Assembly: GCA_051649605.1 (NCBI GenBank)
Contig: JBOFHK010000002.1
Location: 1 to 64,000 of the forward strand
Direction: 5' to 3'
Source of the DNA: Brevinema_A sp051649605
GTDB lineage: Bacteria; Spirochaetota; Brevinematia; Brevinematales; Brevinemataceae
DNA: 64,000 nucleotides
Shown: piece after piece, positions 51,401 through 59,714 of the stretch
Layout of the letters: each line of letters begins with the position of its first letter
How positions within the stretch are numbered: the stretch's first letter is position 1
Program-made: the position numbers and the translations under genes
The notes under the pieces: model-generated
What the model was told of the DNA's origin: nothing
Database searches by the model: none
The model's input: only the letters and a program-made list of their open reading frames with translations

Positions 51401-54286
51401 ATGGATTTTAAAAAACTTTTTGACACTTATACTGATAAACTAAATACTTCTGAGCGTTCTAATATATTTACTCAATCTGTTTCTCCAGATAATCTTGATA
51501 CATTGCAATCTTTTGTAGAGAATTATGACAGTAATGCAGACCGTAATCTTGAGAATCCTTCTCAATTAAATACCCCCCCAGTAGTAGAAAATAATAAACC
51601 TGTAGAAATGTCTAAGGGTATTTTAGATGCTCTTTCCAGTCTCGATACTTCCCAAGCACGTTCCCAAAATGAAAAATTCAATGATTTTGATGATCTATCA
51701 GAAGAAAATAACGATGACTTAGATACACCAGAATCAGAAGATAATAGTAACACCAACTTTGACGATCTCTTAGAAGATAATATTGACTCAAACTTTGAAG
51801 ACATCGAACAAATAGAAAATAACAATAACTTAGATACACCAGAATTAGAAGATAATAGTAACACCAACTTTGACAATCTCTTAGAAGATGATCTTGATCT
51901 GAGTAGTTTCTTAGATGAGATGGGTGACAGCAATTATGAGGTTGATGATACTCCAGAAGTATTCTTCGATGAAGAACAAATTACAGATCCTGGTAACTCT
52001 GATTCCTTCAGTATCGAACTCTTTGAAGAATTCTATGAAGAACCCATCCAAGATAAAGAAACAGAATTAGAAGAACAGACTAATGAACTTCCTAATTTTA
52101 ATAATACAGAAATGGAAAATCGCCTTGAGACACCTAAAATTGATGAAGACTTCGCTCCTACCAAATATGAAAATATTGATAAAAGTATTAATTTCGATGT
52201 TTGGGATACCCATAGGCAATCAAGTACCGACTCTCTCTTGGAACTCAATGAAGAACAAATCTTCAAAATTCGGTATAAAATCAACTCTCTATCCAATCAA
52301 GCCATACGATTTAAAATTCGAGAAATTATTGCCGACCCTGATTCCCATAAAGAATTTTATGATACTTTAATGTCCCTCTTACTCGTTGATACTTCAGAAA
52401 GCGATCTCAATAAGTTTTTTGAACAACTTAAAGATTCTCAAGATGATGAAAGTTACCCTACACTTGATATTCCCCAATACACACCCTCATTTTTGGCACC
52501 TGATGTGCTTAATTATCAAGATACTATCTACCAAATCAAAAACGAATTTTTTTATAATCTAAAAAAATATTTCTTATATGGTTTGATTGCCATACTGACA
52601 GGAATTATTACTTGGTTGGGAGTCGCACAACCTATACAGGTAAATTCTATTTTTGAGAAAGGTTTAACAGCAATACGTAATGACAATTTTATCGAGGGTG
52701 AAGCTCTATTTGCTCAAGCTAATAAAATTGCTGGGGCTCCTGTCGCTGAGTGGTATATGAAATATGCCGATGTTTATAAAGATAAAAATCTTATTGCCCA
52801 TGCCGAAAGTAAATACCTATCAGCACTGGTCATCCAACCCAAAAATATTACTATCGCAACTCATACTAGTGATTTTTATACCAATCTCGGATCAAAATAT
52901 TTTACCAATGCGATCATCGTTATGCAGAATATTGCTGGTTATTATCCTAAACGATTTGAAGTTTGGAATTATCTAGGATCGCTCTTTATCAATTACTCTG
53001 ATTTTTTTACCAATGACCGAGACCAACAAACAGGATTTTTATACGACGCAATTGATGTCTATCAAAAATTTATTGTCAATAACCCTAAAAACCCTGCTCC
53101 TTTTTACCAAATGCTTGATATTTATATCAGAATAGGTAATAAAGAACAAATCGATAAAATCGCCTATTTACTCGCCCAACTAAATCCAAAATATATTGAT
53201 ATTAATATGATGAACAGGTTAGCAAAATATTATACCGATAATCGAAATCTGACAGGTGTATCTCAGGTATTTCGCAAAATAGAACCTTTATTAGAGTCTT
53301 ATTCCCAAGATATTATTCCTTTACAAAAATCTATGAAGCAACTTTATAATATTGATCCTAACAGTATTTCCAATATCTTGAGCGAAAGCTATTATGAGCT
53401 TGCCCGTTATAAAATGCTTTCTGCTGATTTCAAAGCAGCTGGATTATTATTAACAAATTCTCTTCTATTCAATCCTGCCCAAGAAAATAGCTATAATCTT
53501 CTTGGAGAGGTTTATATGCGTTCTGCAGAAAATACCCAAATTAAACTGTCAAAGGCTCAAGAGCTTTTTGACCAAGCTCTTGCAATCAATCCCAATAATT
53601 ATAAAGCTCATATTAATTTAGGACATCTCAATTATATTTGGGATCAAGAATTAGGTAATGTCAATACATCTCGTAACAAAGCCCTGTACCATTATAAATT
53701 TGCTAGTACGATCATGCCAACCAATGTAAAAAACCCTTTATTAAGTTATAATTATGGTTGGCTTGAATATCAAAATGATAATGCCCCAGCTGCCATCGAG
53801 ATTTGGAGTGATATGTATAAAATGAATCTGGATAATCCTGTTTTGTCCTATGCTCTAGGTTCTGCATTATTCCAATCAGGGAATCCTCAGTTAGCTCAAG
53901 TGGTCTTGAATAAAACTGCTGATCATTTAGAACGATTAAAACAAAATATCCCTGCCCCTGATATTAATAATAGAAGACATCGGGAAGTTTACACCCAACT
54001 CGCAAAAGTTTACAATAATATTGGCGTCATCAATGCTAATTACGGAATAGCTAACCAAGGACGTCGTGAATATTTTGATTCCCAAGCTTTACTAAATTTT
54101 TATAAAGCACAAGATTTAGCAGACCAGATTAATAATATATACAGCACTGCAGAATACAACATCGGAGTCTTAACAAGGCCTAATATCCCTAACAGAAAAA
54201 CTGTTTTTGATAAGGATATTCCTAAACAAACCAGTTTAGAAAATCCCACTGGCTATTTCAATCAACTATTATTACAAAATATTTAA
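51401..54286 (+). CDS. Large TPR membrane protein with acidic N-terminus; candidate flagellar collar protein
   Basis: 961 residues. Residues 1-270 are acidic, Asn/Asp/Glu-rich and probably disordered, with an internal 37-residue repeat. About 270-385 is helical. One membrane helix lies at about 391-410 (YFLYGLIAILTGIITWLGVA). Residues 415-960 form TPR-like helical pairs (NFIEGEALFAQANKIAG, KLSKAQELFDQALAINPNNYKAHINLGHL, PAAIEIWSDMYKMNLDNPVLSYALGSAL). The order cytoplasmic acid tail, membrane helix, periplasmic TPR array is what I recall for the Borrelia collar protein FlcA (BB0326), which joins periplasmic flagellar motor parts. That identification is a hypothesis. The gene opens a run leading to lpxB, ruvX and rsmE. 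Confidence 0.6.
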   Translation: MDFKKLFDTYTDKLNTSERSNIFTQSVSPDNLDTLQSFVENYDSNADRNLENPSQLNTPPVVENNKPVEMSKGILDALSSLDTSQARSQNEKFNDFDDLSEENNDDLDTPESEDNSNTNFDDLLEDNIDSNFEDIEQIENNNNLDTPELEDNSNTNFDNLLEDDLDLSSFLDEMGDSNYEVDDTPEVFFDEEQITDPGNSDSFSIELFEEFYEEPIQDKETELEEQTNELPNFNNTEMENRLETPKIDEDFAPTKYENIDKSINFDVWDTHRQSSTDSLLELNEEQIFKIRYKINSLSNQAIRFKIREIIADPDSHKEFYDTLMSLLLVDTSESDLNKFFEQLKDSQDDESYPTLDIPQYTPSFLAPDVLNYQDTIYQIKNEFFYNLKKYFLYGLIAILTGIITWLGVAQPIQVNSIFEKGLTAIRNDNFIEGEALFAQANKIAGAPVAEWYMKYADVYKDKNLIAHAESKYLSALVIQPKNITIATHTSDFYTNLGSKYFTNAIIVMQNIAGYYPKRFEVWNYLGSLFINYSDFFTNDRDQQTGFLYDAIDVYQKFIVNNPKNPAPFYQMLDIYIRIGNKEQIDKIAYLLAQLNPKYIDINMMNRLAKYYTDNRNLTGVSQVFRKIEPLLESYSQDIIPLQKSMKQLYNIDPNSISNILSESYYELARYKMLSADFKAAGLLLTNSLLFNPAQENSYNLLGEVYMRSAENTQIKLSKAQELFDQALAINPNNYKAHINLGHLNYIWDQELGNVNTSRNKALYHYKFASTIMPTNVKNPLLSYNYGWLEYQNDNAPAAIEIWSDMYKMNLDNPVLSYALGSALFQSGNPQLAQVVLNKTADHLERLKQNIPAPDINNRRHREVYTQLAKVYNNIGVINANYGIANQGRREYFDSQALLNFYKAQDLADQINNIYSTAEYNIGVLTRPNIPNRKTVFDKDIPKQTSLENPTGYFNQLLLQNI
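51716..51892 (+). repeat. In-frame acidic repeat, two copies, period 111 bp
   Basis: The 66-base segments 51716-51781 and 51827-51892 differ at only a handful of bases and encode D/N-LDTPE-S/L-EDNSNTNFD-type sequence. The near identity at DNA level suggests a fairly recent in-frame duplication in the disordered region of the TPR protein. Confidence 0.85.
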
Positions 54287-54326
54287 TTAAATACAAGAGA
54301 TCAAACATTTATTAACTAAGGATTGT

Positions 54327-55502
54327 ATGGTGAATATACCCGTTTTTATTATTGCCGGAGAAGTTTCTGGAGATTATTTTGCCGCTGAATTGATGGCTCA
54401 ATTAAAAGAACAAAAACCTATTTCATTTATCGGTTGTGGTGGCTCAAAAATGCGAACACAAGGCTTGAATCCTATTGCAGAAGATAATTCTTTATTTTCT
54501 GCAATAGGATATATAGAAGCTCTCGGATTTGTCCATAAACACTGGAAAATTTTAACTAGAATTATTACCGCAATCAAAAAACACCAGTGTAAACATATTA
54601 TCCTCGTAGATCATGAGGTTTTTAATATCTTAGTAGCTAAAAAAATCCGCAAACATTTGGGAAACTCAGTAAAAATTTATTTTTATATTCCTCCAAGAGT
54701 ATCTATGTGGGGAAGTAAGGTTACCCCTGTTGTTGCCAAGCTTTGTGATGCGATTTTTTGTTATATGCAACCAGATCTTGAGTTTTATCAAAAATACAAT
54801 AAAAATAGTTTTTTCTTTGGAAATCCCCTTGCAAAAAAATTAAAAACATTTATTCCAAACAAAAATTTCTTTTCCGAACACCATCTTGACCCGAATAACC
54901 ACTATATAGCATTAATGCCAGGATCCCGTAGACAAGAAATTAAAGAACTTCTCCCTATCTTTTTACAAACTGCTCTTCGCTTACATCTGGAAAGAAATAT
55001 TCATTTTCTTATGAGTATTGCCCACGATGATCTTCGCCACCAAATCCAAAAAATCATTGATAAAACTCATGTACAACACTGTGTACATATTATTAATGAT
55101 TCTGGGCTAAATGTTATGCACTACTGTGAGTTAGGATTAGTTAGTGCAGGGACTATTACTTTAGAAGCAGTAATGGTAGGAATGTACCCTATTATCACTT
55201 ATAGGCTCAGTAATATGACCTTCAATTTTATAAAAAAATCTGAGCGTTTAGGAAATGAAACTCTCATCGGTCTCCCAAATGTTTTTTTGAAACAGCGAAT
55301 TTTTCCAGAAATTTTACAGTTTGAAGTTACTACAGAACGCCTTTATCAAGAAAGTATCTATTTTTTAGATATGAATCCAGAAATAAAAAAATACCTAATG
55401 ACCAACGCTCAAGAACGCTTGGGAGACACTCTTGGTAGCATTCATAGTACAGGACATGTAGCCGATTATATTATCGACGAGCTTGAGCAAAGTTATGGCT
55501 AG
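54327..55502 (+). CDS. lpxB: Lipid-A-disaccharide synthase
   Basis: GT-B (GT19) enzyme that joins UDP-diacylglucosamine and lipid X in lipid A synthesis at the inner membrane. 391 residues. IIAGEVSGDYFAAELM at 8-23, GCGGSKMRTQGL, IGYIEAL, the HHE-type UDP region MPGSRRQEIKELLPIF and SAGTITLEAVMVGMYPIITYRLS are present. Two usually conserved blocks differ: VDHEVFN where GIDAPDFN is common, and IPPRVSMWGSK where SPSVWAWR is common. Its presence implies lipid A-based LPS. ruvX overlaps its end by 8 bases. Confidence 0.88.
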   Translation: MVNIPVFIIAGEVSGDYFAAELMAQLKEQKPISFIGCGGSKMRTQGLNPIAEDNSLFSAIGYIEALGFVHKHWKILTRIITAIKKHQCKHIILVDHEVFNILVAKKIRKHLGNSVKIYFYIPPRVSMWGSKVTPVVAKLCDAIFCYMQPDLEFYQKYNKNSFFFGNPLAKKLKTFIPNKNFFSEHHLDPNNHYIALMPGSRRQEIKELLPIFLQTALRLHLERNIHFLMSIAHDDLRHQIQKIIDKTHVQHCVHIINDSGLNVMHYCELGLVSAGTITLEAVMVGMYPIITYRLSNMTFNFIKKSERLGNETLIGLPNVFLKQRIFPEILQFEVTTERLYQESIYFLDMNPEIKKYLMTNAQERLGDTLGSIHSTGHVADYIIDELEQSYG

Positions 55503-55929
55503 AATCTTAGGAATTGACTACGGAACAAAAAAAATTGGACTTGCCTTAACAGATAGTCTCAGAATCATCGCTTCTCCTCACTCAACCCAAGCCAACAACG
55601 AACAATTTTGGGGTTTTCTCAAAGAATTAATCACCCATCAAGATATTGACGGATTTGTTGTCGGTATTCCTTCCCATCAAGAAAAAAATAGCTTTGAACC
55701 CCATGTTTTAGGTTTTATTAGAAAACTACAAAAGCATTTTTCTCTACCTATTTATCTCCAAGACGAATCCCTAAGTTCCAAAGACTCTCGAACTTTTTTA
55801 CTAAGTACAGGAAAACGAGGAAAAAAATTGAAGCAAAGTTTAGATCAGTACGCAGCACAAATGATTCTTAGTGAGTTTCTTCATCATTTAGAACGAGGAA
55901 AAATAGTTTTGTTCGATGAGGAAAAATAG
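55495..55929 (+). CDS. ruvX: Pre-16S rRNA nuclease / Holliday junction resolvase-like protein
   Basis: YqgF family RNase H-fold protein, needed for maturing the 16S rRNA 5' end. 144 residues from the ATG at 55495. ILGIDYGTKKIGLAL contains the catalytic D8; VVGIPSHQEKN and LQDESLSSKDS carry the further acidic residues, the last with DQYAAQMIL at the C-terminus. A TTG 12 bases upstream is less likely. Overlap with lpxB and abutment with rsmE suggest translational coupling. Confidence 0.93.
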   Translation: MARILGIDYGTKKIGLALTDSLRIIASPHSTQANNEQFWGFLKELITHQDIDGFVVGIPSHQEKNSFEPHVLGFIRKLQKHFSLPIYLQDESLSSKDSRTFLLSTGKRGKKLKQSLDQYAAQMILSEFLHHLERGKIVLFDEEK

Positions 55930-56652
55930 ATGCGTCGTTTTTTCTTTCCTGATATTCCTATCAAGCTCGGAGCAAGTTTTTCTATCCCAACAGATCAAAT
56001 CAATCATCTCGTCCGCGTACTAAGAATTAAAGCTGATGATATAATCGAAATCTCGAATGGGTCGGGAAATATTATTACTGCTCAAATCCTTAGTGCTAGT
56101 CCTAGTCAAGTCTTATTAAAAATTCTTAATAGTCAATTAGGGCAAGAAATAGCCTTAGAAACGATTGCCTATATTGCGGAATTAAAAGCTATGGACGATG
56201 CGATATCTATTCTTGCAGAGCACGGTATCCAAACAATTATTCCTTTTTTCGCCGAACGATCAATCTCCAAATTTGACCCTAAACAAACACTCAAAAAACA
56301 AGAGCGACGCCAAAAACTCATAGAAGAAACAACAAAAAAAGTCGGAGGACTTTATTCTTCTCATATTGAGGTTTCTATTCCTTTTTCTCAGATTGCAAAA
56401 CAACTAGAATCTATTCCTCAAAAAATTGTATTTTACGAACGGGAAAGCTCAAATAATCTCAGTACTATTGACTTCAAGCAAGCCCAAGCATTTTTGATCG
56501 GCCCAGAAGGGGGATTTACCGATAAAGAAATCCAATTTCTCATCAGCTGGGGGTGTACTACTTGTAGTTTGGGATCTCGGATTTTACGAGCAACTCAAGC
56601 TGTATCAGCAGCTGCAACCCTTATTCGTTATTTCACCGAAAAAACAAAATAA
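55930..56652 (+). CDS. rsmE: 16S rRNA (uracil-1498-N3) methyltransferase
   Basis: 240 residues with a PUA-like N-terminal domain (FSIPTDQINHLVRVLRIKADDII) and a SPOUT knot at the C-terminus. The SAM site is FLIGPEGGFTDKEIQFL followed by LGSRILRATQAVSAA. It methylates U1498 of 16S rRNA. The ATG follows the ruvX stop with no spacer, and a terminator overlaps its stop. Confidence 0.95.
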   Translation: MRRFFFPDIPIKLGASFSIPTDQINHLVRVLRIKADDIIEISNGSGNIITAQILSASPSQVLLKILNSQLGQEIALETIAYIAELKAMDDAISILAEHGIQTIIPFFAERSISKFDPKQTLKKQERRQKLIEETTKKVGGLYSSHIEVSIPFSQIAKQLESIPQKIVFYERESSNNLSTIDFKQAQAFLIGPEGGFTDKEIQFLISWGCTTCSLGSRILRATQAVSAAATLIRYFTEKTK

Positions 56653-56682
56653 ACACCTCACTCTTTGTAAGGTGTTTTTATT
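56651..56682 (+). terminator. Intrinsic terminator after rsmE
   Basis: AAACACCT (56651-56658) pairs with AGGTGTTT (56670-56677), followed by TTATT. It ends the lpxB-ruvX-rsmE run. The next 200 bases hold no recognisable feature. Confidence 0.75.
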
Positions 56683-56884
56683 AATTAAGAATAATAATAG
56701 GGGGATAGATTATAGGTACTTTATTATAAAACAAACGATCTATCGAAGGAAAATGAGACTTTCAACTAACAAGCGAAAAGTTAATTCGTATACAAGCTGC
56801 TCAATTATAGGATAGATAGGTATACAGTTACCTAAGATTAAAATGCCTTATAAATAAAGGTCTCTAAAAAATTTATCTAAAGTG

Positions 56885-57583
56885 CTAAAACATAATACCG
56901 GCAGTAACACCAATAGTAAAGATTCCTCGATAATAACGTGTGTGGAAAGGAACGGTACCAATAAGCTCTTTTTGATATCCTCGGGTCATTCCAGCACTAA
57001 CATCGATCCCAGTAACAAAAGCTAAGTGTTTAGCGACAAATCGATTGATCCGTATTCCCAATTCTAAACGACACATCGTACGTGATTCAGTGATTGGAGT
57101 ATAATCACCCCAATTAAATTTATCCATAAAAAGGTAGTCAAAAGTAGTCAATATTTGAAAGGCAAGCATCCAACCTCTTCCTTGTTGATTTCTCTGGTCG
57201 AGGAAACTGTGAGAAAGTCCTATACCCCAACCTAAACGTTGCTGATGCAAACCAACATATATTGGATTATAAAGATCTGGTTTTGAGAAAGGCGTAGAAA
57301 AACGGAAGGTAGCCAAGAATCTTGTTTTACTAGGAGAAGGTAAATAAAGTTCTAAAGAACTTACGCTAAACAAACCGTATTCAAAGGGTAACGCTCCCAC
57401 ATCCAACATCATACCCATATCCAAACGTGTAACCATTGCTAGGCTAAAACCTAAACCTTGGGAAATATTAGATTCTTCAAGTAGTAATTGGTTCGCTGAG
57501 GATAATCTTGATGTGATAGAAGATTCCTGAGAATAGGAAATAAGAGGCATCGTTAGACTAATTATAAATATTAATAATATCAT
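56885..57583 (-). CDS. Outer-membrane beta-barrel protein
   Basis: 232 residues from the ATG at 57583, with GGAG 6 bases upstream. Signal peptide about 1-18 (LLIFIISLTMPLISYS). The mature part alternates hydrophobic and polar residues in short beta strands (GLGFSLAMVTRLDMGMMLDVG, YRGIFTIGVTAGIMF) and ends in an aromatic residue (F), the usual barrel-insertion signal. It has its own perfect-box promoter. Probably a small porin-like spirochaetal outer-membrane protein; no named family is recognised. Confidence 0.65.
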   Translation of the reverse strand: MILLIFIISLTMPLISYSQESSITSRLSSANQLLLEESNISQGLGFSLAMVTRLDMGMMLDVGALPFEYGLFSVSSLELYLPSPSKTRFLATFRFSTPFSKPDLYNPIYVGLHQQRLGWGIGLSHSFLDQRNQQGRGWMLAFQILTTFDYLFMDKFNWGDYTPITESRTMCRLELGIRINRFVAKHLAFVTGIDVSAGMTRGYQKELIGTVPFHTRYYRGIFTIGVTAGIMF

Positions 57584-57612
57584 ATAGTGCTCCAAAATTT
57601 ATTATATACAGT

Positions 57613-57642
57613 ATTATAAGGTAAGTAGAAAATATTTGTCAA
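57613..57642 (-). promoter_or_regulatory. Promoter of the outer-membrane protein gene
   Basis: On the minus strand TTGACA (57642-57637), 18-bp spacer, TATAAT (57618-57613). Both boxes are perfect, 29 bp before the ATG. Confidence 0.8.
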
Positions 57643-57696
57643 TATCTATACTCATTTTAAAGAAAAAAGAAATTTTATAATATTTTCTTAAGAATA

Positions 57697-57725
57697 TTTA
57701 CAAGAAGCAAATAATCGGATAAAAT
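57697..57725 (+). promoter_or_regulatory. Promoter of pyrH
   Basis: TTTACA (57697-57702), 17-bp spacer, TAAAAT (57720-57725), 32 bp before the pyrH ATG. Each box has one mismatch. Confidence 0.65.
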
Positions 57726-57757
57726 AAAAGGGTGTGGAAATTATTATAGAGGAATAT

Positions 57758-58453
57758 ATGCTAAAAAAGATTCTTATTAAAGTTAGTGGAGAAATGCTCG
57801 GCGGTGATCTCGGTCAAGGGTTTGATCATACTGCTTTACAGAGTATGGCCGAAAGTCTGCAAAAAGCTTATCAGACAAAGGTTCATATCGGTGTCGTTAT
57901 TGGCGCAGGAAATATTATTAGAGGAGCTGCAGCCCAATTTCTAACAAGAACCAAAGCTGATGCTGGGGGAATGCTGGGAACGGCAATTAATTCTATTATT
58001 CTTCAAGATATTTTAGAAAAAGATTTTTCTATTCCTAGTACCGTATTAGGATCTTTTGCTATTGAAGGATTATTTCCTCAGGCATCCCCTATTATGATTG
58101 CAGAATGTTTCCGACAAAACAAACTAATTATTTTTGCAGGCGGTACAGGAGCTCCATTTTTTTCTACCGATACCGCAGGAGTACTCAAAGCCTTAGAAAT
58201 GGGAGCAGATTTAATGATTAAAGCCACAAAAGTGGACGGTGTTTACAATAAAGATCCTAAAAAATTCCCTGATGCTGTAAAGTATCAAACAATTTCTTAT
58301 ATGGATACCCTCAAACAACAGCTAGAAGTAATGGATTTAACTGCAACCTCCTTAGCAATGGAAAACAATTTACCCATCCGTGTGGTGAATCTCTGCGGAG
58401 ATACTTTAGTATCGATTATCAATGGTGATTCTTGGGGGACTTTAATATCATGA
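57758..58453 (+). CDS. pyrH: UMP kinase
   Basis: Amino-acid-kinase-fold enzyme that phosphorylates UMP. 231 residues from the ATG at 57758, which has an AGAGGA site; an upstream GTG at 57734 has none. KILIKVSGEMLGG, IGVVIGAGNIIRG, FAGGTGAPFFSTDTA, LMIKATKVDGVYNKDPKK and MDLTATSLAMENNLPIRV are in family order. It overlaps rsmD by 4 bases (ATGA). The usual rpsB-tsf-frr neighbours are absent. Confidence 0.96.
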   Translation: MLKKILIKVSGEMLGGDLGQGFDHTALQSMAESLQKAYQTKVHIGVVIGAGNIIRGAAAQFLTRTKADAGGMLGTAINSIILQDILEKDFSIPSTVLGSFAIEGLFPQASPIMIAECFRQNKLIIFAGGTGAPFFSTDTAGVLKALEMGADLMIKATKVDGVYNKDPKKFPDAVKYQTISYMDTLKQQLEVMDLTATSLAMENNLPIRVVNLCGDTLVSIINGDSWGTLIS

Positions 58454-58989
58454 GGATTAGTTCAGGTAAATGGAGAGGAAAAAATATTCTCGCCCCAGAA
58501 GGAAAATTAAAACCAACATCTGATAAGGTTCGTCAAGCTCTATTCAATACCCTTCGTTCAGAAATTCTTGACGCTCGATTTTTAGATTTATTTGCTGGCT
58601 CGGGTTCTGTAGGGATTACAGCTTTATCTGAAGGGGCTTCTTTCGCCGTATTTGTAGAACAAGAATCCCAAACTTACAAAGCATTACGAGACAATCTTTA
58701 CCAACTAGCAAATAAGACAGAGTACCAAACATACCGTTACGATGCCCTAAAGATTTCTGATTTCTTAAAAAATCAAGAGTTTGATATTATTTTTGCAGAT
58801 CCTTTTTATCCTGATATTAGTATCTTTCTTTCTAAAATATACCAAAGCAGTTATAGCCTATTAAGTAAAGGGGGGATCTTCATCTTAGAACATGGTAGGA
58901 ATATTCCTATATCAAGCCTCCAAAAATTAGAAGGTTATACCTCTACCAAAAGATACGGTGATACTGCTCTTAGTTTTTTTACCAAATAG
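58450..58989 (+). CDS. rsmD: 16S rRNA (guanine-966-N2) methyltransferase RsmD
   Basis: 179 residues. MRISSGKWRGKNILAPEGKLKPTSDKVRQALFN is the RsmD start with substrate-binding Lys/Arg. SAM motif I is DLFAGSGSVG at 46-55. Motif IV reads D117-P-F-Y where DPP(Y/F) is usual. RsmD methylates G966 of 16S rRNA. Its ATG overlaps the pyrH stop and tsaB follows after 8 bases. Confidence 0.9.
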   Translation: MRISSGKWRGKNILAPEGKLKPTSDKVRQALFNTLRSEILDARFLDLFAGSGSVGITALSEGASFAVFVEQESQTYKALRDNLYQLANKTEYQTYRYDALKISDFLKNQEFDIIFADPFYPDISIFLSKIYQSSYSLLSKGGIFILEHGRNIPISSLQKLEGYTSTKRYGDTALSFFTK

Positions 58990-58997
58990 GATTATTT

Positions 58998-59696
58998 ATG
59001 TTTCAAAATTTTTTAGCCTTGGATAGTTCTCAAGCAGGTCATCTTGTATTACGACTTAGTACCCCATCTCAAAATTACGATGCTTCTACTACAGTAAAAA
59101 TCGAGTCTGAATTGATTCCTAGCGTGGATTCACTACTAGATCAAGCAGGAATAACTTTAGAAGATATTGATGCTTTTGTGTTGGGTCAAGGGCCGGGGTC
59201 TTTTATGGGACTTCGTTTGGGTTTCTCGGTTTTTCGGACTTGGGCTTGGATTCATGATAAACCCATTACCTGTGTTTCTTCCTTAGATTTATTAGTGCGT
59301 TCTTTTCCACAGGGTCAATATATGTTCTACGTTCCCTGCGTAGAAGCAAAAATGCAGAAGGTTTTTGCCAATATCCAAAATCAGTATCATAAACTATTAG
59401 AAGATTGCGACATCTCTCCTGAAACACTAAGTAATTTCCTACAAGAATACCAAGATTATGTAATTATTGGTTCTGGTGCTGGACTGTTACAAGAGTTTCT
59501 TCCTGATTGTGTAGCGATTGAAGCTAAAATAACTATTCTTCCTGATTGTTTTTCTCGAGACTTTCTCACTACGATAGATCAAAAATCTTTTTCTAAAAAA
59601 TCCTTAAATTTGTTAGAACCTATCCAACCAAACTACCTGCGCGTATCAGCAGCAGAAAACGCCTTACTAGAAAAGCAAAAAAATGATCCTTCTTAA
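58998..59696 (+). CDS. tsaB: tRNA t6A synthesis protein TsaB
   Basis: 232 residues, ASKHA-fold partner of TsaD in making N6-threonylcarbamoyladenosine at tRNA position 37. LALDSSQAGHLVLRL at the N-terminus and FVLGQGPGSFMGLRLGFSVFRTWAW are the conserved parts. The C-terminal end (PIQPNYLRVSAAENAL) matches the usual YLR ending. The last codons double as the stem of a leftward terminator. Confidence 0.9.
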   Translation: MFQNFLALDSSQAGHLVLRLSTPSQNYDASTTVKIESELIPSVDSLLDQAGITLEDIDAFVLGQGPGSFMGLRLGFSVFRTWAWIHDKPITCVSSLDLLVRSFPQGQYMFYVPCVEAKMQKVFANIQNQYHKLLEDCDISPETLSNFLQEYQDYVIIGSGAGLLQEFLPDCVAIEAKITILPDCFSRDFLTTIDQKSFSKKSLNLLEPIQPNYLRVSAAENALLEKQKNDPS

Positions 59697-59706
59697 GAAG
59701 GATCAT
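59677..59706 (-). terminator. Terminator of the WecG/TagA-like gene, inside the tsaB end
   Basis: A 24-bp perfect palindrome (59683-59706) followed on the minus strand by seven T residues (59683-59677). It lies 9 bases beyond the leftward gene's stop and overlaps the tsaB stop codon. Confidence 0.65.
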
Positions 59707-59714
59707 GAGATACA

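Noticed and set aside
56653..56884. Possible gene in the gap after rsmE
   Set aside because: Frequent stops in all frames, no promoter-like boxes beyond chance; only the rsmE terminator is supported.
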